Shown: one piece after another, positions 40,662-49,591 of the stretch
Position numbering within the stretch: position 1 is the stretch's first letter
Layout of the letters: each line of letters opens with the position of its first letter
Origin: Thiomicrorhabdus sp041583835
GTDB taxonomy: Bacteria > Pseudomonadota > Gammaproteobacteria > Thiomicrospirales > Thiomicrospiraceae
NCBI RefSeq assembly: GCF_041583835.1
Contig: NZ_JBFHFC010000002.1
Location: 1-64,000, forward strand
Reading direction: 5' to 3'
Length of the DNA: 64,000 nucleotides
Made by a program: the position numbers and the translations under genes
Notes under the pieces: model-generated
What the model was told of the DNA's origin: nothing
Database searches by the model: none
The model's input: only the letters and a program-made list of their open reading frames with translations

Positions 40662-42591
40662 ATGCGATACGGTTTTGTTTGCGAGCGTTTAAATAGTCGT
40701 TGAAAGCCTCGACGGTCAGGGGCCTGGAGAAGAAGTAGCCCTGGAACGCGTGACAGTGTTGTTGTTGCAGATAGTTGACCTGATATTCGGTTTCCACGCC
40801 TTCGGCAATGATCTTGATGTTCAAGGCTTCGGCTATGTGGATAATCGCTTCGACCATGCGCTTTTGCTGGTTGTCGGCCTGAATGTAGTCGATGAAACTT
40901 TTATCGATCTTGATCGACTGAATCGGCAGTTGACTGAGGTAGCTGATCGATGAATAACCGGTTCCGAAATCGTCCAAATGGAATACGAAACCGGCGTCGG
41001 CGAGTTTCTTTAAATCTTCAATCGGCGTGCTTTGATATGCGATGAGTTCGTATTCGGTAATTTCAAAGACAAGGTGAGACAGGTCGGCGTCCAGTTGGCG
41101 AATCAACCGGGTTAGGTTCTCACGGAAGTCGGGTGAGGCGATGTGTTTAACCGAAAGGTTGATCGCCACTTTGATGTTCAATCCTTGTTGTTGCCAAGTT
41201 TTTTGTTGTTGTACCGCCTGATTTATGACCCATTCTCCGAATGCGGTTGTGTGATAGCCTTTTTCGATGTAGTCGATGAATTCGTTCGGCATGATCAGGT
41301 TTCTGGTTGGATGGTTCCAACGTACCAAGGCTTCGGCGCCGATAACTTCTAGGGTGTTGGCATCAATCTGCGGCTGGTAGTAGAGTTCGAATTCATCATT
41401 TTCCAGAGCGCGTTTGATTTCAATATCCATTTCGTGCTCAAGCTGAATCATTTCGCCTAATTGTTCGTCGTAGAAACTGAATTGGTTTTTACCTTGTTGT
41501 TTAGCGTGATACATAGCGATATCGGCACTTTTAACCAAACTCTGAATCGCCGACTTTCCTTGGGCGTCTTTCGGATATTGAGCGATTCCCATGCTGAAAG
41601 TGACATAAAACTCGGTGTAGTTGATCTGTATGGGAAGGCTAAAGGCACGGGTGATGCGCTCAAGAATCCGGTTTAGTTCCTCATGTTGGGTGAATTCGTC
41701 AAACACCAACAAAAATTCGTCTCCGCCCAAGCGCCCCATGATGTCTTCTTCGCGGATGACTCCGGTCAAGCGTTTTGTATATTCGATCAATAATTGATCG
41801 CCGGCTTCGTGTCCTAACAGGTCGTTGACGTTTTTGAAATCGTCGAGATCGATCAGGGCGATAAAAAAGGATGAGTGGTGGCGCTGCGCTCGCACTAACT
41901 GCTTTTCGAGTAGGCTTTCGATGTTTTTTCGGTTAGGGATGCCGGTTAGGGGATCGTAAAACGCAAGAGAGAGCAGTTCGGCTTCGTGGAGCTTGTTGAG
42001 TTTAAGCAGTTTGCGTTGTCGCCAGTATAGCCAGAAGCTTAAGCTGAGTAACAGTAAGAATACGATTGCAATGACTTGATAGAGCCTGAAGCTTTTGTAT
42101 TCTTGAGTGCGGAACTCAATGTAGTTTTCACGGGTTTTATGCCAAGCTTCGCGTTCCCGGTTTTCCGAATCCAGATAAATGTCCGTGACCAGCTCGTTGA
42201 GTTCGATGATTTGGCTATGGGGCATGTTAAGACGATACGTTTGGATCAGGGAAATCGCTTTTTCCAGTTCGGGTTGCACGTCGTCGACGAATTTTTGGTC
42301 GATTGTGTAGCGGGTTTTTAAAAAACCGATCGAGGCTTCAAAGTAGTTGATCGCATTATCGAGTTCGTCTTCACTTTGTAGACGAAGCGCTTCGAGATAA
42401 CTCGAATAGCCTTTTTCAGCCATTAAACTGACTTTGAAGGTGAAGCGGATGCTGTCGACGTTCATGACGGTTCCGGTCGATTGCGCGATCTTCTCGGGCA
42501 GTCCTCTGATCGAGTAATAATAGTAGGCGATCGCCGTTGCCAGTACCGTTACGATAATGAGGGGGAGTTGCAGTTTTTTTAACACGTTCAT
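40660..42591 (-). CDS. Membrane GGDEF-EAL c-di-GMP protein
   Basis: The 643-residue protein has two membrane helices (about 11-27 and 171-190) around a helical periplasmic domain, then GGDEF and EAL domains. The cyclase motif GGDEF (289-293) and the inhibitory-site RxxD five residues before it (REED) are intact. The phosphodiesterase motif EAL (420-422) and DDFGTGYSS are also intact, so both activities are possible. Its start overlaps by four bases the stop of an exported SUOX-like protein gene, which is therefore a likely sensor partner of the periplasmic domain. Confidence 0.92.
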   Translation of the reverse strand: MNVLKKLQLPLIIVTVLATAIAYYYYSIRGLPEKIAQSTGTVMNVDSIRFTFKVSLMAEKGYSSYLEALRLQSEDELDNAINYFEASIGFLKTRYTIDQKFVDDVQPELEKAISLIQTYRLNMPHSQIIELNELVTDIYLDSENREREAWHKTRENYIEFRTQEYKSFRLYQVIAIVFLLLLSLSFWLYWRQRKLLKLNKLHEAELLSLAFYDPLTGIPNRKNIESLLEKQLVRAQRHHSSFFIALIDLDDFKNVNDLLGHEAGDQLLIEYTKRLTGVIREEDIMGRLGGDEFLLVFDEFTQHEELNRILERITRAFSLPIQINYTEFYVTFSMGIAQYPKDAQGKSAIQSLVKSADIAMYHAKQQGKNQFSFYDEQLGEMIQLEHEMDIEIKRALENDEFELYYQPQIDANTLEVIGAEALVRWNHPTRNLIMPNEFIDYIEKGYHTTAFGEWVINQAVQQQKTWQQQGLNIKVAINLSVKHIASPDFRENLTRLIRQLDADLSHLVFEITEYELIAYQSTPIEDLKKLADAGFVFHLDDFGTGYSSISYLSQLPIQSIKIDKSFIDYIQADNQQKRMVEAIIHIAEALNIKIIAEGVETEYQVNYLQQQHCHAFQGYFFSRPLTVEAFNDYLNARKQNRIA

Positions 42592-43091
42592 TTAAACTCG
42601 ATTCGGTTGATCATCCAAATCCATTTATAAAGATCCATTTCAAAATCTTTACTGTTGGGGGTGTAATCCGGGAAAACGATGCGTATGGGTCCTTTGTCGC
42701 TGACTGGGACGTATTGCCCGTTCTTTCTAGTGACCAGCAATATGCGAAATTTTGTCCAGTCGGATTTTTCGATGTCGGTTTCATAATCGTCGATCGATTT
42801 GAAATGGATCGATTGGGTTTCGGGAAGGGCGTATTTTGCCACCAAGTCCTCCAAAAATATACCGCTATAATTGTCTGTGCTTTTCTCCCAGGGATTGTAA
42901 AAGCGTAACTCTTTAAGGGTGAAATCCGCCTCTAATTTTTTTACGGTCAGGTGTTTGGGAGCATTCTCTTGTAACAGACCCGAAAGTCGAATCATTTTAT
43001 CGCCGTCGCTATCTTGGGCGTTGACCGAAAAAGCATAGCCAAATAGGCACATAAATAAGATGGTGCTTAGAATACGAGTTAATCGAATCAT
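42588..43091 (-). CDS. Exported SUOX-fold (molybdopterin-binding-like) protein without cysteine
   Basis: The 167-residue protein has a signal peptide ending near SVNA, and the mature part resembles the oxidoreductase molybdopterin-binding fold, with FLEDLVAKYALP in the middle and the closing KGPIRIVFPDYTP and WIWMINRIEF. In sulfite-oxidase-type enzymes a conserved Cys binds molybdenum; the only Cys here is in the signal peptide, so Moco catalysis is unlikely. The gene overlaps the GGDEF-EAL gene by four bases. I infer a periplasmic ligand-binding or regulatory role for that protein. Fold assignment is from recalled family pattern. Confidence 0.65.
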   Translation of the reverse strand: MIRLTRILSTILFMCLFGYAFSVNAQDSDGDKMIRLSGLLQENAPKHLTVKKLEADFTLKELRFYNPWEKSTDNYSGIFLEDLVAKYALPETQSIHFKSIDDYETDIEKSDWTKFRILLVTRKNGQYVPVSDKGPIRIVFPDYTPNSKDFEMDLYKWIWMINRIEFK

Positions 43092-43402
43092 GCTCTTCTC
43101 CTTGATGTGCCTTGTACGTTTTGAACTATGTCGTTAGAGTCGGTTTATTGCTCGTTTTACGTACGATGTCACTATGCTCTTATGATAAGAAAAAAACAGG
43201 CGTGATTTCATTTATTTTTTATGACTATTTTTACGTCGGCTTGTGGGTAACTTGTACGGTCTTTAATGTCGACATAAATTCATGACCTGAAATCAATATC
43301 TTAACGGCGTCTTCCCGGCTGTGGGAATGTTTAAAAAGCCCCCAAATATCTAAAAACTGCCTTACAATGTAGGGCAATAATTTTGAATGGATTTGAATTG
43401 AT
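43092..43402. other. Intergenic region upstream of algC
   Basis: This 311-base gap separates the divergent SUOX-like and algC genes. I see no repeat, hairpin or frame of note. The algC start lacks a strong ribosome binding site. Confidence 0.5.
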
Positions 43403-44782
43403 ATGGCACATGTAGTCGAAAGTATTTTTCGTGCATACGATATTCGCGGGGTAGTGGATCAAGCGTTGACTGAGGAGACGGTTGAGCTGATCGGCCGAGC
43501 TCTTGGATCGGAAGTGATTGATTCCGGTCAAAGCAAGATTGTGATCGGGCGCGACGGCCGGTTGTCCGGACCACGCTTTATCGAACGATTAGCTAAAGGT
43601 TTGCAAGCTGCCGGCGTGGATGTGATTTATCTCGGCGAAGTCACTACGCCGATGGTTTATTTTGCGGCAGCGACGTTGGACGGTGTTAATTCTTGTGCTG
43701 CGATCACCGGTTCGCATAATCCTCCGAATTACAACGGCATTAAGATGGTTGTGGATGGTACGACCTTGTCGGGCGAGTGGATTCAAACCTTATTAAAACG
43801 CATTCAAAACGATGATTTTACCAGCGGTTCAGGTGGCTTTTCGGAGTTGGATATTTCTCAGGCGTATCATGATGCCATCGTGAATGAGATCAAGTTGAAA
43901 CGGCCGTTGAAAGTGGTGGTCGATGCCGGAAACGGTGTGGCGGGTGAATATGCGCCGCAGATCATTCGTGATTTAGGCTGCGAGGTCACCGAGTTGTTTT
44001 GTGACGTTGACGGAACCTTTCCGAATCATCATCCCGATCCGGCCAAGCCTAAAAATCTGGTCGATTTGATCTCCAAGGTCAAAGAGATCGGGGCCGATAT
44101 CGGTTTGGCATTCGACGGTGACGGCGATCGCTGCGGAGTGGTCGACGATCAAGGTCAGGTGCTTTATGCCGACCGTCAGATGATGCTGTATGCCCGCGAT
44201 GTGCTCAGTCGTCAACCGGGTGCAGAGATCCTCTTCGACATCAAGTGTACTTCTTTGTTGCCAAAAGAGATTGAAGCCGATGGCGGCAAGGCGACGATGT
44301 GGAAAACCGGGCACTCGTTTATGAAAGCTAAGTTGAAAGAGACCGGTGCGGCGTTGGCTGGGGAGGTTTCCGGGCATATCTTTTTTAAAGAGCGCTGGTT
44401 CGGATTCGACGACGGTATTTATGGTGCCGCCAGAATGCTGGAGATCGTGGCCGGACAGCCTCAGTCAGCCAGTACTTTGTTTGCCGCTCTGCCGGACGCG
44501 TACAATACGCCGGAAATGGATGTGGAATTCGGTGAAGGCGAGCATTATGTTTTTATGGAAAAGTTCAAGAAAATCGCCCATTTTCCAGAAGCGAAGATTT
44601 TTGATTTGGACGGTATCCGTGCAGACTTTGCCGACGGTTGGGGGTTAGTGCGTCCTTCCAATACCACGCCGGTTTTGGTGATGCGTTTTGAGGGCGAAAC
44701 CCCGGAAGCGTTGGCTCGTATTCAAGCCGAATTCAAGGCATTGATTCATCAGGTTGATCCGACTTTGGATCTGCCGTTCTAA
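43403..44782 (+). CDS. algC: Phosphomannomutase/phosphoglucomutase
   Basis: The 459-residue enzyme interconverts hexose 1- and 6-phosphates for polysaccharide precursors. The phosphoserine loop AAITGSHNPPNYNGIKM (about 96-112), the Mg2+ loop AFDGDGDRCGVVD (about 235) and the sugar-binding GEVSGHIFF (about 320) are present. The C-terminal phosphate-binding RPSNTTPVLVMRFEGE is intact. Length and motifs match Pseudomonas AlgC. It lies between dut and argB, the Pseudomonas order, though with other genes inserted. Confidence 0.93.
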   Translation: MAHVVESIFRAYDIRGVVDQALTEETVELIGRALGSEVIDSGQSKIVIGRDGRLSGPRFIERLAKGLQAAGVDVIYLGEVTTPMVYFAAATLDGVNSCAAITGSHNPPNYNGIKMVVDGTTLSGEWIQTLLKRIQNDDFTSGSGGFSELDISQAYHDAIVNEIKLKRPLKVVVDAGNGVAGEYAPQIIRDLGCEVTELFCDVDGTFPNHHPDPAKPKNLVDLISKVKEIGADIGLAFDGDGDRCGVVDDQGQVLYADRQMMLYARDVLSRQPGAEILFDIKCTSLLPKEIEADGGKATMWKTGHSFMKAKLKETGAALAGEVSGHIFFKERWFGFDDGIYGAARMLEIVAGQPQSASTLFAALPDAYNTPEMDVEFGEGEHYVFMEKFKKIAHFPEAKIFDLDGIRADFADGWGLVRPSNTTPVLVMRFEGETPEALARIQAEFKALIHQVDPTLDLPF

Positions 44783-44811
44783 ATAGAGCTCGAAAAGGTG
44801 TGTGAACAGCG

Positions 44812-44857
44812 AATAGGCTTGGTTGAAATTTTTTTGACCAAGCCTATTTGGTTTTTG
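44812..44857 (+). terminator. Long-stem terminator between algC and the aminotransferase gene
   Basis: AATAGGCTTGGT (44812-44823) pairs over 12 bases with ACCAAGCCTATT (44837-44848), followed by TGGTTTTT. It lies between two convergent genes and probably serves algC; the reverse side has a weaker T run. Confidence 0.7.
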
Positions 44858-44873
44858 GAAGTTGAAAATTTTT

Positions 44874-46064
44874 TTAGCGGGTTTGAATAAAGCTTGCAAT
44901 CTTCTCCACCGCCTTTAACAGTTGAGCTTCGTCAGTCGTGTAAGCCAAGCGTAGATGCTGTTTAGCCTGATAGTTGCCGAAATCGGTTCCGGGCGTAAGG
45001 GCTACGCCGGTTTGTTGCAGCAACTCGGCGGCAAAGGCTTCGGAATCTTCGGTCCATTCCGAGACATCCCAATAAAGATAGAAAGCGCCTTGCGGTAAAG
45101 TTTTGAGTTTGAATCCGGCCTGTTGCATCGCGTTAAACAGTACATTGCGGCGTTGTTCGAAAATATGTCGACGCTGTTCCAGTTGCTCAAGCGCATCGTC
45201 GTCCAATACTCTCAGTGCACCGTACTGAGCGGGCGTCGGCGCGGCCAGAAATAGGTTTTGGCCGAGCCGGTCAAGAATCGGCATTAGCGACTTCGGCGCT
45301 ACGCACCATCCCAAACGCCAACCCGTCATGCCGAAAAATTTAGAAAAAGAGTTGATGACAATCACGTTCTCCGGCAAGTTGTCGTGGGCGAGAATGCTTT
45401 CCGCCGGTCGGTCATACACCAAACCTTGATAAATTTCGTCTACCAGTAAGTATGCATTTTTTTCCGCCAGAAATTGTGCCATCGCCAGCAGTTCGGATTG
45501 TTCGATCACCGTTCCTGTGGGATTGGCGGGAGAGGCGACCATGACCAGTTTGATGCCTTCTTGCCAGTGTTGTTGCAGTTTTTCCAAAGTAAGTTGGTAG
45601 TTACTATGATGATCGACGGGTACATTGACCAATTTGCCATACAGTAGATTGACAAACTGGCGGTTGCACGGATAGGCCGGATCGCTCATTAGAACCCTGT
45701 CGCCCGGATTAAGGATGGCGGTGAGTACCAGCTGCAAAGCGCTGGAGGAACCGGGTGTAATGATGATGCGTTCGGAATCGACCTGTGCGCGGTAAAAACA
45801 CTCATAGAATTTCGCCAGTTTTTGTCTTAATACAGGCAGTCCTAAGGTCGGTGTGTAGTGGGTGAGCCCCTGCTGCATCGCATCGTAAGCCGCTTGATGA
45901 ACGCAGTCCAGCGAAGGGAAATCCGGTTCGCCGATTTCCATGTGGATAATGTCTTTGCCTTGAGCTTCAAGCGCTTTGGCTTCGCCCAGAATCTTCATGA
46001 CCCTGAAAGGTTCGATCGCTTGGGCGACTTGTGAAACGGGAGCTTGAAATGAGGTTTTTGGCAT
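44874..46064 (-). CDS. PLP-dependent aminotransferase, class I/II
   Basis: The 396-residue fold-type I enzyme has the PLP lysine in INSFSKFFGMTGWRLGW (about 238) and the opening MEIGEPDFPS typical of aspartate/alanine aminotransferase-like enzymes. The start at ATG 46064 (MPKTSFQAPVS) is chosen over ATG 46133, whose extra 23 residues do not look like a transferase N-terminus. Substrate cannot be decided. It is convergent with algC. Confidence 0.88.
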   Translation of the reverse strand: MPKTSFQAPVSQVAQAIEPFRVMKILGEAKALEAQGKDIIHMEIGEPDFPSLDCVHQAAYDAMQQGLTHYTPTLGLPVLRQKLAKFYECFYRAQVDSERIIITPGSSSALQLVLTAILNPGDRVLMSDPAYPCNRQFVNLLYGKLVNVPVDHHSNYQLTLEKLQQHWQEGIKLVMVASPANPTGTVIEQSELLAMAQFLAEKNAYLLVDEIYQGLVYDRPAESILAHDNLPENVIVINSFSKFFGMTGWRLGWCVAPKSLMPILDRLGQNLFLAAPTPAQYGALRVLDDDALEQLEQRRHIFEQRRNVLFNAMQQAGFKLKTLPQGAFYLYWDVSEWTEDSEAFAAELLQQTGVALTPGTDFGNYQAKQHLRLAYTTDEAQLLKAVEKIASFIQTR

Positions 46065-46232
46065 GACAAAACGGCTTTTAGATTGAATGAAAAGTCTGTC
46101 ATTATAGTCCCGCTCATCATTCAAGCCAAACATCGACTGAGTAGGATGCAGACCTGGCTACAAACAAGTGATAAAATAACGCTTTGATTTTTAAAAGGCC
46201 CGGTTAGAATTGTGGCCATATTAGGAGAGAAC

Positions 46233-46718
46233 ATGCCTTCATTTGATATTGTTTCCGAACTGGATAAACATGAATTGACCAACGCAGTGGATCAAGCGAA
46301 TAAAGAAGTGACTACACGCTATGATTTTAAAGGCACGGATAGTAGTTTCGAGCAGAAGGGTACGACCGTGACCATGAAGACCGAATCCGATTTCCAGTTG
46401 AATCAGATGTTCGATATTTTGGTGCAGAAAGCGAACCGCCGTGGAATCGACGTTAAATGTATGGAAGTTAAGGATCCTAATATTCAGTTAAAGACCGCCG
46501 TTCAAGTCATAGAAATGAAAGAAGGTTTGGACGCGCCTTTGGCAAAGAAAATCATCAAAGCGATCAAAGATTCCAAGATTAAAGTGCAGGCGGCCAACCA
46601 GGGCGACAGTATTCGCGTTACCGGTAAGAAACGCGATGATTTACAGCAGGTAATGCAGTTATTACGCGGTATGGAAGATTTGGAACTGCCTTTGCAATTT
46701 AACAACTTTAGAGACTGA
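46233..46718 (+). CDS. yajQ: YajQ family nucleotide-binding protein
   Basis: The 161-residue protein has the conserved opening MPSFDIVSELDKHELTNAVDQ and the YDFKGTDSSF segment of YajQ. In Xanthomonas a YajQ protein binds c-di-GMP and acts with a LysR regulator; in E. coli it binds nucleotides or tRNA. The start at ATG 46233 is set by TAGGAGAG nine bases before; a GTG at 46212 is less likely. With several c-di-GMP enzymes in this window, an effector role is possible but not shown. Confidence 0.92.
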   Translation: MPSFDIVSELDKHELTNAVDQANKEVTTRYDFKGTDSSFEQKGTTVTMKTESDFQLNQMFDILVQKANRRGIDVKCMEVKDPNIQLKTAVQVIEMKEGLDAPLAKKIIKAIKDSKIKVQAANQGDSIRVTGKKRDDLQQVMQLLRGMEDLELPLQFNNFRD

Positions 46719-46770
46719 TCCGTTTAGTCAATCCCGGATTTTCATTCCACATTAGAAAAGAATTAAGCCC

Positions 46771-47685
46771 ATGAGAGTGCAAAACACCATGAACCTAAAT
46801 AAAGAACAAGCTCAAAACATCGCTTCGGTCTTGGCGGAAGCTTTGCCGTATATTCAACGCTTTTCCGGTAAGACGATTGTGGTCAAATACGGCGGAAACG
46901 CGATGATCGACGAAAAGCTGAAAGAAGGGTTTGCTCGCGACATCGTACTGATGAAACTGGTCGGGATTAATCCGGTCGTGGTGCATGGCGGCGGGCCGCA
47001 AATCGGAGATTTGCTGAAGCGTGTCGGAAAGGAATCGGAGTTCATTCAAGGAATGCGTGTGACTGATACCGAAACCATGGATATTGTCGAAATGGTTCTG
47101 GGCGGATTAGTTAATAAGGAGATTGTTAATCTGATCCATCGTCACGGCGGGAACTCGGTAGGGTTGACCGGTAAAGACGGTAATTTGATCTGTGCTAAAA
47201 AAATGCACATGGAGTTGAACGCACCGGAGTTGAACGCACCTGAAATCATTGATTTGGGGCATGTGGGCGAAGTGGAAAAAATTAATACCGCCGTACTGGA
47301 TATGTTGATTCAGGGAGACTTTATTCCGGTTATCGCACCGGTCGGTGTTGGTAAGGACGGCCATTCTTACAACATCAACGCAGATTTGGTCGCCGGTAAG
47401 GTGGCGGAAGCTCTGAAAGCGGAAAAATTGATGCTGTTGACCAATACCGCAGGTTTGCTGGATAAGGAAGGGCAATTATTGACCGGATTGACGGCGAAAA
47501 AGGTGGACGAATTAATAAGTAATGGTACTATTTACGGAGGCATGTTACCTAAGATTCAGTGTGCTTTGGATGCGGTGCAAAACGGCGTTAAATCCTCGCA
47601 TATAATCGATGGACGAGTCGAGCATGCGGTGATGTTGGAAGTCTTTACCGACGAAGGCGTCGGAACCCTGATCACTGCGGAATAA
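46771..47685 (+). CDS. argB: Acetylglutamate kinase
   Basis: The enzyme phosphorylates N-acetylglutamate in arginine synthesis. Motifs VVKYGGNAM (about 36), VVHGGGPQIGDLLKR (about 70) and NINADLVAGKVAEALKAEKL (about 205) are clear. The protein is 304 residues, or 298 if ATG 46789 is used; neither start has a strong ribosome binding site. A tandem in-frame repeat of ELNAP occurs near 150-159, just before APEIIDLGHVGEV. It sits where argB lies in Pseudomonas, after algC. Confidence 0.94.
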   Translation: MRVQNTMNLNKEQAQNIASVLAEALPYIQRFSGKTIVVKYGGNAMIDEKLKEGFARDIVLMKLVGINPVVVHGGGPQIGDLLKRVGKESEFIQGMRVTDTETMDIVEMVLGGLVNKEIVNLIHRHGGNSVGLTGKDGNLICAKKMHMELNAPELNAPEIIDLGHVGEVEKINTAVLDMLIQGDFIPVIAPVGVGKDGHSYNINADLVAGKVAEALKAEKLMLLTNTAGLLDKEGQLLTGLTAKKVDELISNGTIYGGMLPKIQCALDAVQNGVKSSHIIDGRVEHAVMLEVFTDEGVGTLITAE

Positions 47686-47717
47686 AAAAATGCAATGCTC
47701 TCAAAGGAGAAGAATAT

Positions 47718-48527
47718 ATGGATATTGAAGTCATGATTAACGATTACGCGATTCCATGGGGAATTAAGATCGCTTTGGCTTTATTGATTTTCGTCGTGGG
47801 TCGCATCGTTGTTAAGTTCATCGTCAAGCTGATCAGAAAATTACTGGGCAGAACGGGTACGATGGATACCATGTTGATTAATTTCGTCGCTTCGATTATC
47901 AACGCGGTTTTGTTATTGTTTGTTATTGTGGCGTCATTAGATCAATTGGGTGTGGATACGACCTCATTGGTGGCGTTGATCGGTGCGGCCGGTTTGGCAA
48001 TTGGTTTGGCGTTGCAGGGTTCGATGCAAAATTTCGCCGCTGGAGTGATGATTTTAGTCTTCAAGCCTTTTAAGAGCGGTGATTTTATCGATGCAGGCGG
48101 TGTGACGGGTGTGGTTGAAGCCATGCAGATTTTTAGCACGACTATGCGTACCGGTGATAATAAAGAGATCATCGTACCGAATGGTGCAATTTATTCCGGC
48201 CCGATCACCAATTTCTCTGCCCGTGATACACGTCGCGTGGATATGGTTTTTGGGATTGGTTACGATGACGACATTCGTAAAGCCAAAGCGATTTTGGAAA
48301 AGTTGGTTTCCGAAGACGAGCGTATTCTTAAAGATCCAGAACCTGTGATCGCATTATCGGAATTAGGCGACAGCAGTGTGAACTTTGTGGTTCGTCCATG
48401 GGTTAAATCCGGTGATTACTGGGCGGTACTTTGGGATATGAACGAAAAAGTGAAATTGACCTTTGACGAAGAAGGAATTTCGATTCCTTATCCGCAAATG
48501 GACGTTCATTTGCATAAACAGGATTAA
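47718..48527 (+). CDS. mscS: Small-conductance mechanosensitive channel MscS
   Basis: The 269-residue channel has three N-terminal membrane helices. The pore helix reads TTSLVALIGAAGLAIGLALQGSMQNFAAGVMILVF, then FKSGDFIDAGGVTGVVEAM. It releases solutes on hypo-osmotic shock. AAAGGAGAAG precedes the start. It lies 32 bases after argB; co-transcription is possible. Confidence 0.93.
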   Translation: MDIEVMINDYAIPWGIKIALALLIFVVGRIVVKFIVKLIRKLLGRTGTMDTMLINFVASIINAVLLLFVIVASLDQLGVDTTSLVALIGAAGLAIGLALQGSMQNFAAGVMILVFKPFKSGDFIDAGGVTGVVEAMQIFSTTMRTGDNKEIIVPNGAIYSGPITNFSARDTRRVDMVFGIGYDDDIRKAKAILEKLVSEDERILKDPEPVIALSELGDSSVNFVVRPWVKSGDYWAVLWDMNEKVKLTFDEEGISIPYPQMDVHLHKQD

Positions 48528-48565
48528 ATCATATAGCGATTATATTCGTTTTAATCTATGCTAAA

Positions 48566-48592
48566 GAAGCCCCATAATTTGGGGCTTTTTTA
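48566..48592 (+). terminator. Terminator downstream of mscS
   Basis: AAGCCCC (48567-48573) and GGGGCTT (48581-48587) pair around ATAATTT and are followed by T6. Confidence 0.9.
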
Positions 48593-48667
48593 TTTTTATA
48601 ACTACACACATCAAACCCTCCGAGAGAAAACGTGGTGGGGTGAAATGGGAAACTTGGAATTGGATAG

Positions 48668-49429
48668 ATGTTGTTAGACCAGTTGGTGCTGTTCGTTGTA
48701 TCGTTGATAGCAAATCTCTTCTCGGCTTTGGCCGGTGGCGGAGCGGGGTTGCTGCAACTGCCCGCTTTGTTGTTCTTGGGCCTGCCGTTTGGCACAGCGT
48801 TGGCCACGCATAAGGTGGCGAGTGTGTTTTTAGGTTTGGGAGCGACGGTTCGACATCTAAAGTCTTCAACGTTTAACTGGCGATTTTCGGCTTACATTTT
48901 GGCAACCGGTCTTCCCGGTGTGGTGTTGGGGGCTAGCATTATTCTTCAAGTCGACGATCAGCTTTCCCAGTTTCTTTTGGGTTTGTTGACGCTGGGTTTG
49001 GGTCTTTATTCCTGGTTTAAACCGGAATTAGGGCAAAGTGTTGAGTTGAAGAATAGAAACGTAAGCGGACTGGTTATCGGCGGTTTAGTACTATTTTTTA
49101 TCGGCGCTTTAAACGGCTCATTGACTTCCGGAACCGGCCTGTTTGTGACATTGTGGCTGGTGCGTTGGTTTGGATTGGATTATAAAACCGCAGTGGGTTA
49201 TACGTTGATACTGGTCGGGATTTTTTGGAATGGATCCGGGGCATTGACGTTAGGGATTTTAGGGAATATTCAGTGGGATTGGTTGCCGGCGTTAATTTTA
49301 GGTTCTTTGATTGGCGGTTACCTTGGTGCCCATCTTTCGATCGTAAAAGGCAATCGATTGGTGAAACGCAGCTTTGAAATGATTACCGTACTGGTGGGCG
49401 TTTCTTTGATTGCGAAAGCCTTTGTGTAA
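48668..49429 (+). CDS. TauE/SafE family anion permease
   Basis: The 253-residue protein has about eight membrane helices and the family's conserved opening SLIANLFSALAGGGAGLLQLPALLFLGLP with ALATHKVASVFLGLGA. TauE/SafE proteins export or import sulfite, sulfoacetate and related organosulfur anions, sometimes other solutes. In a sulfur oxidiser a sulfite or thiosulfate role is plausible, but no neighbour supports it. Confidence 0.85.
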   Translation: MLLDQLVLFVVSLIANLFSALAGGGAGLLQLPALLFLGLPFGTALATHKVASVFLGLGATVRHLKSSTFNWRFSAYILATGLPGVVLGASIILQVDDQLSQFLLGLLTLGLGLYSWFKPELGQSVELKNRNVSGLVIGGLVLFFIGALNGSLTSGTGLFVTLWLVRWFGLDYKTAVGYTLILVGIFWNGSGALTLGILGNIQWDWLPALILGSLIGGYLGAHLSIVKGNRLVKRSFEMITVLVGVSLIAKAFV

Positions 49430-49511
49430 ATGTATTTTTGAGGATTTCTTAAAGAGGGATTTGTTGAAAATTGTGAGGCTTGATTGAGCACATTACTTGA
49501 TAAGTAGCAGT

Positions 49512-49553
49512 CAAAAAAAATGGCAGTTCAGATAATCTGACTGCCATTTTTTT
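49512..49553 (-). terminator. Bidirectional terminator between TauE/SafE and OmpA-like genes
   Basis: AAAAAATGGCAGT and CTGCCATTTTTTT pair, and the inner CAGAT pairs with ATCTG, forming a long hairpin with A and T runs at both ends. It is 39 bases past the OmpA-like stop and also lies after the TauE/SafE gene. Confidence 0.9.
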
Positions 49554-49591
49554 CAAATGAAATTTGAAGTTAAATAAGTTTGTTTAAACGC

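Noticed and set aside
42588..43091. Calling the SUOX-like protein an active molybdoenzyme
   Set aside because: The mature protein contains no cysteine, so the standard molybdenum ligand is missing.
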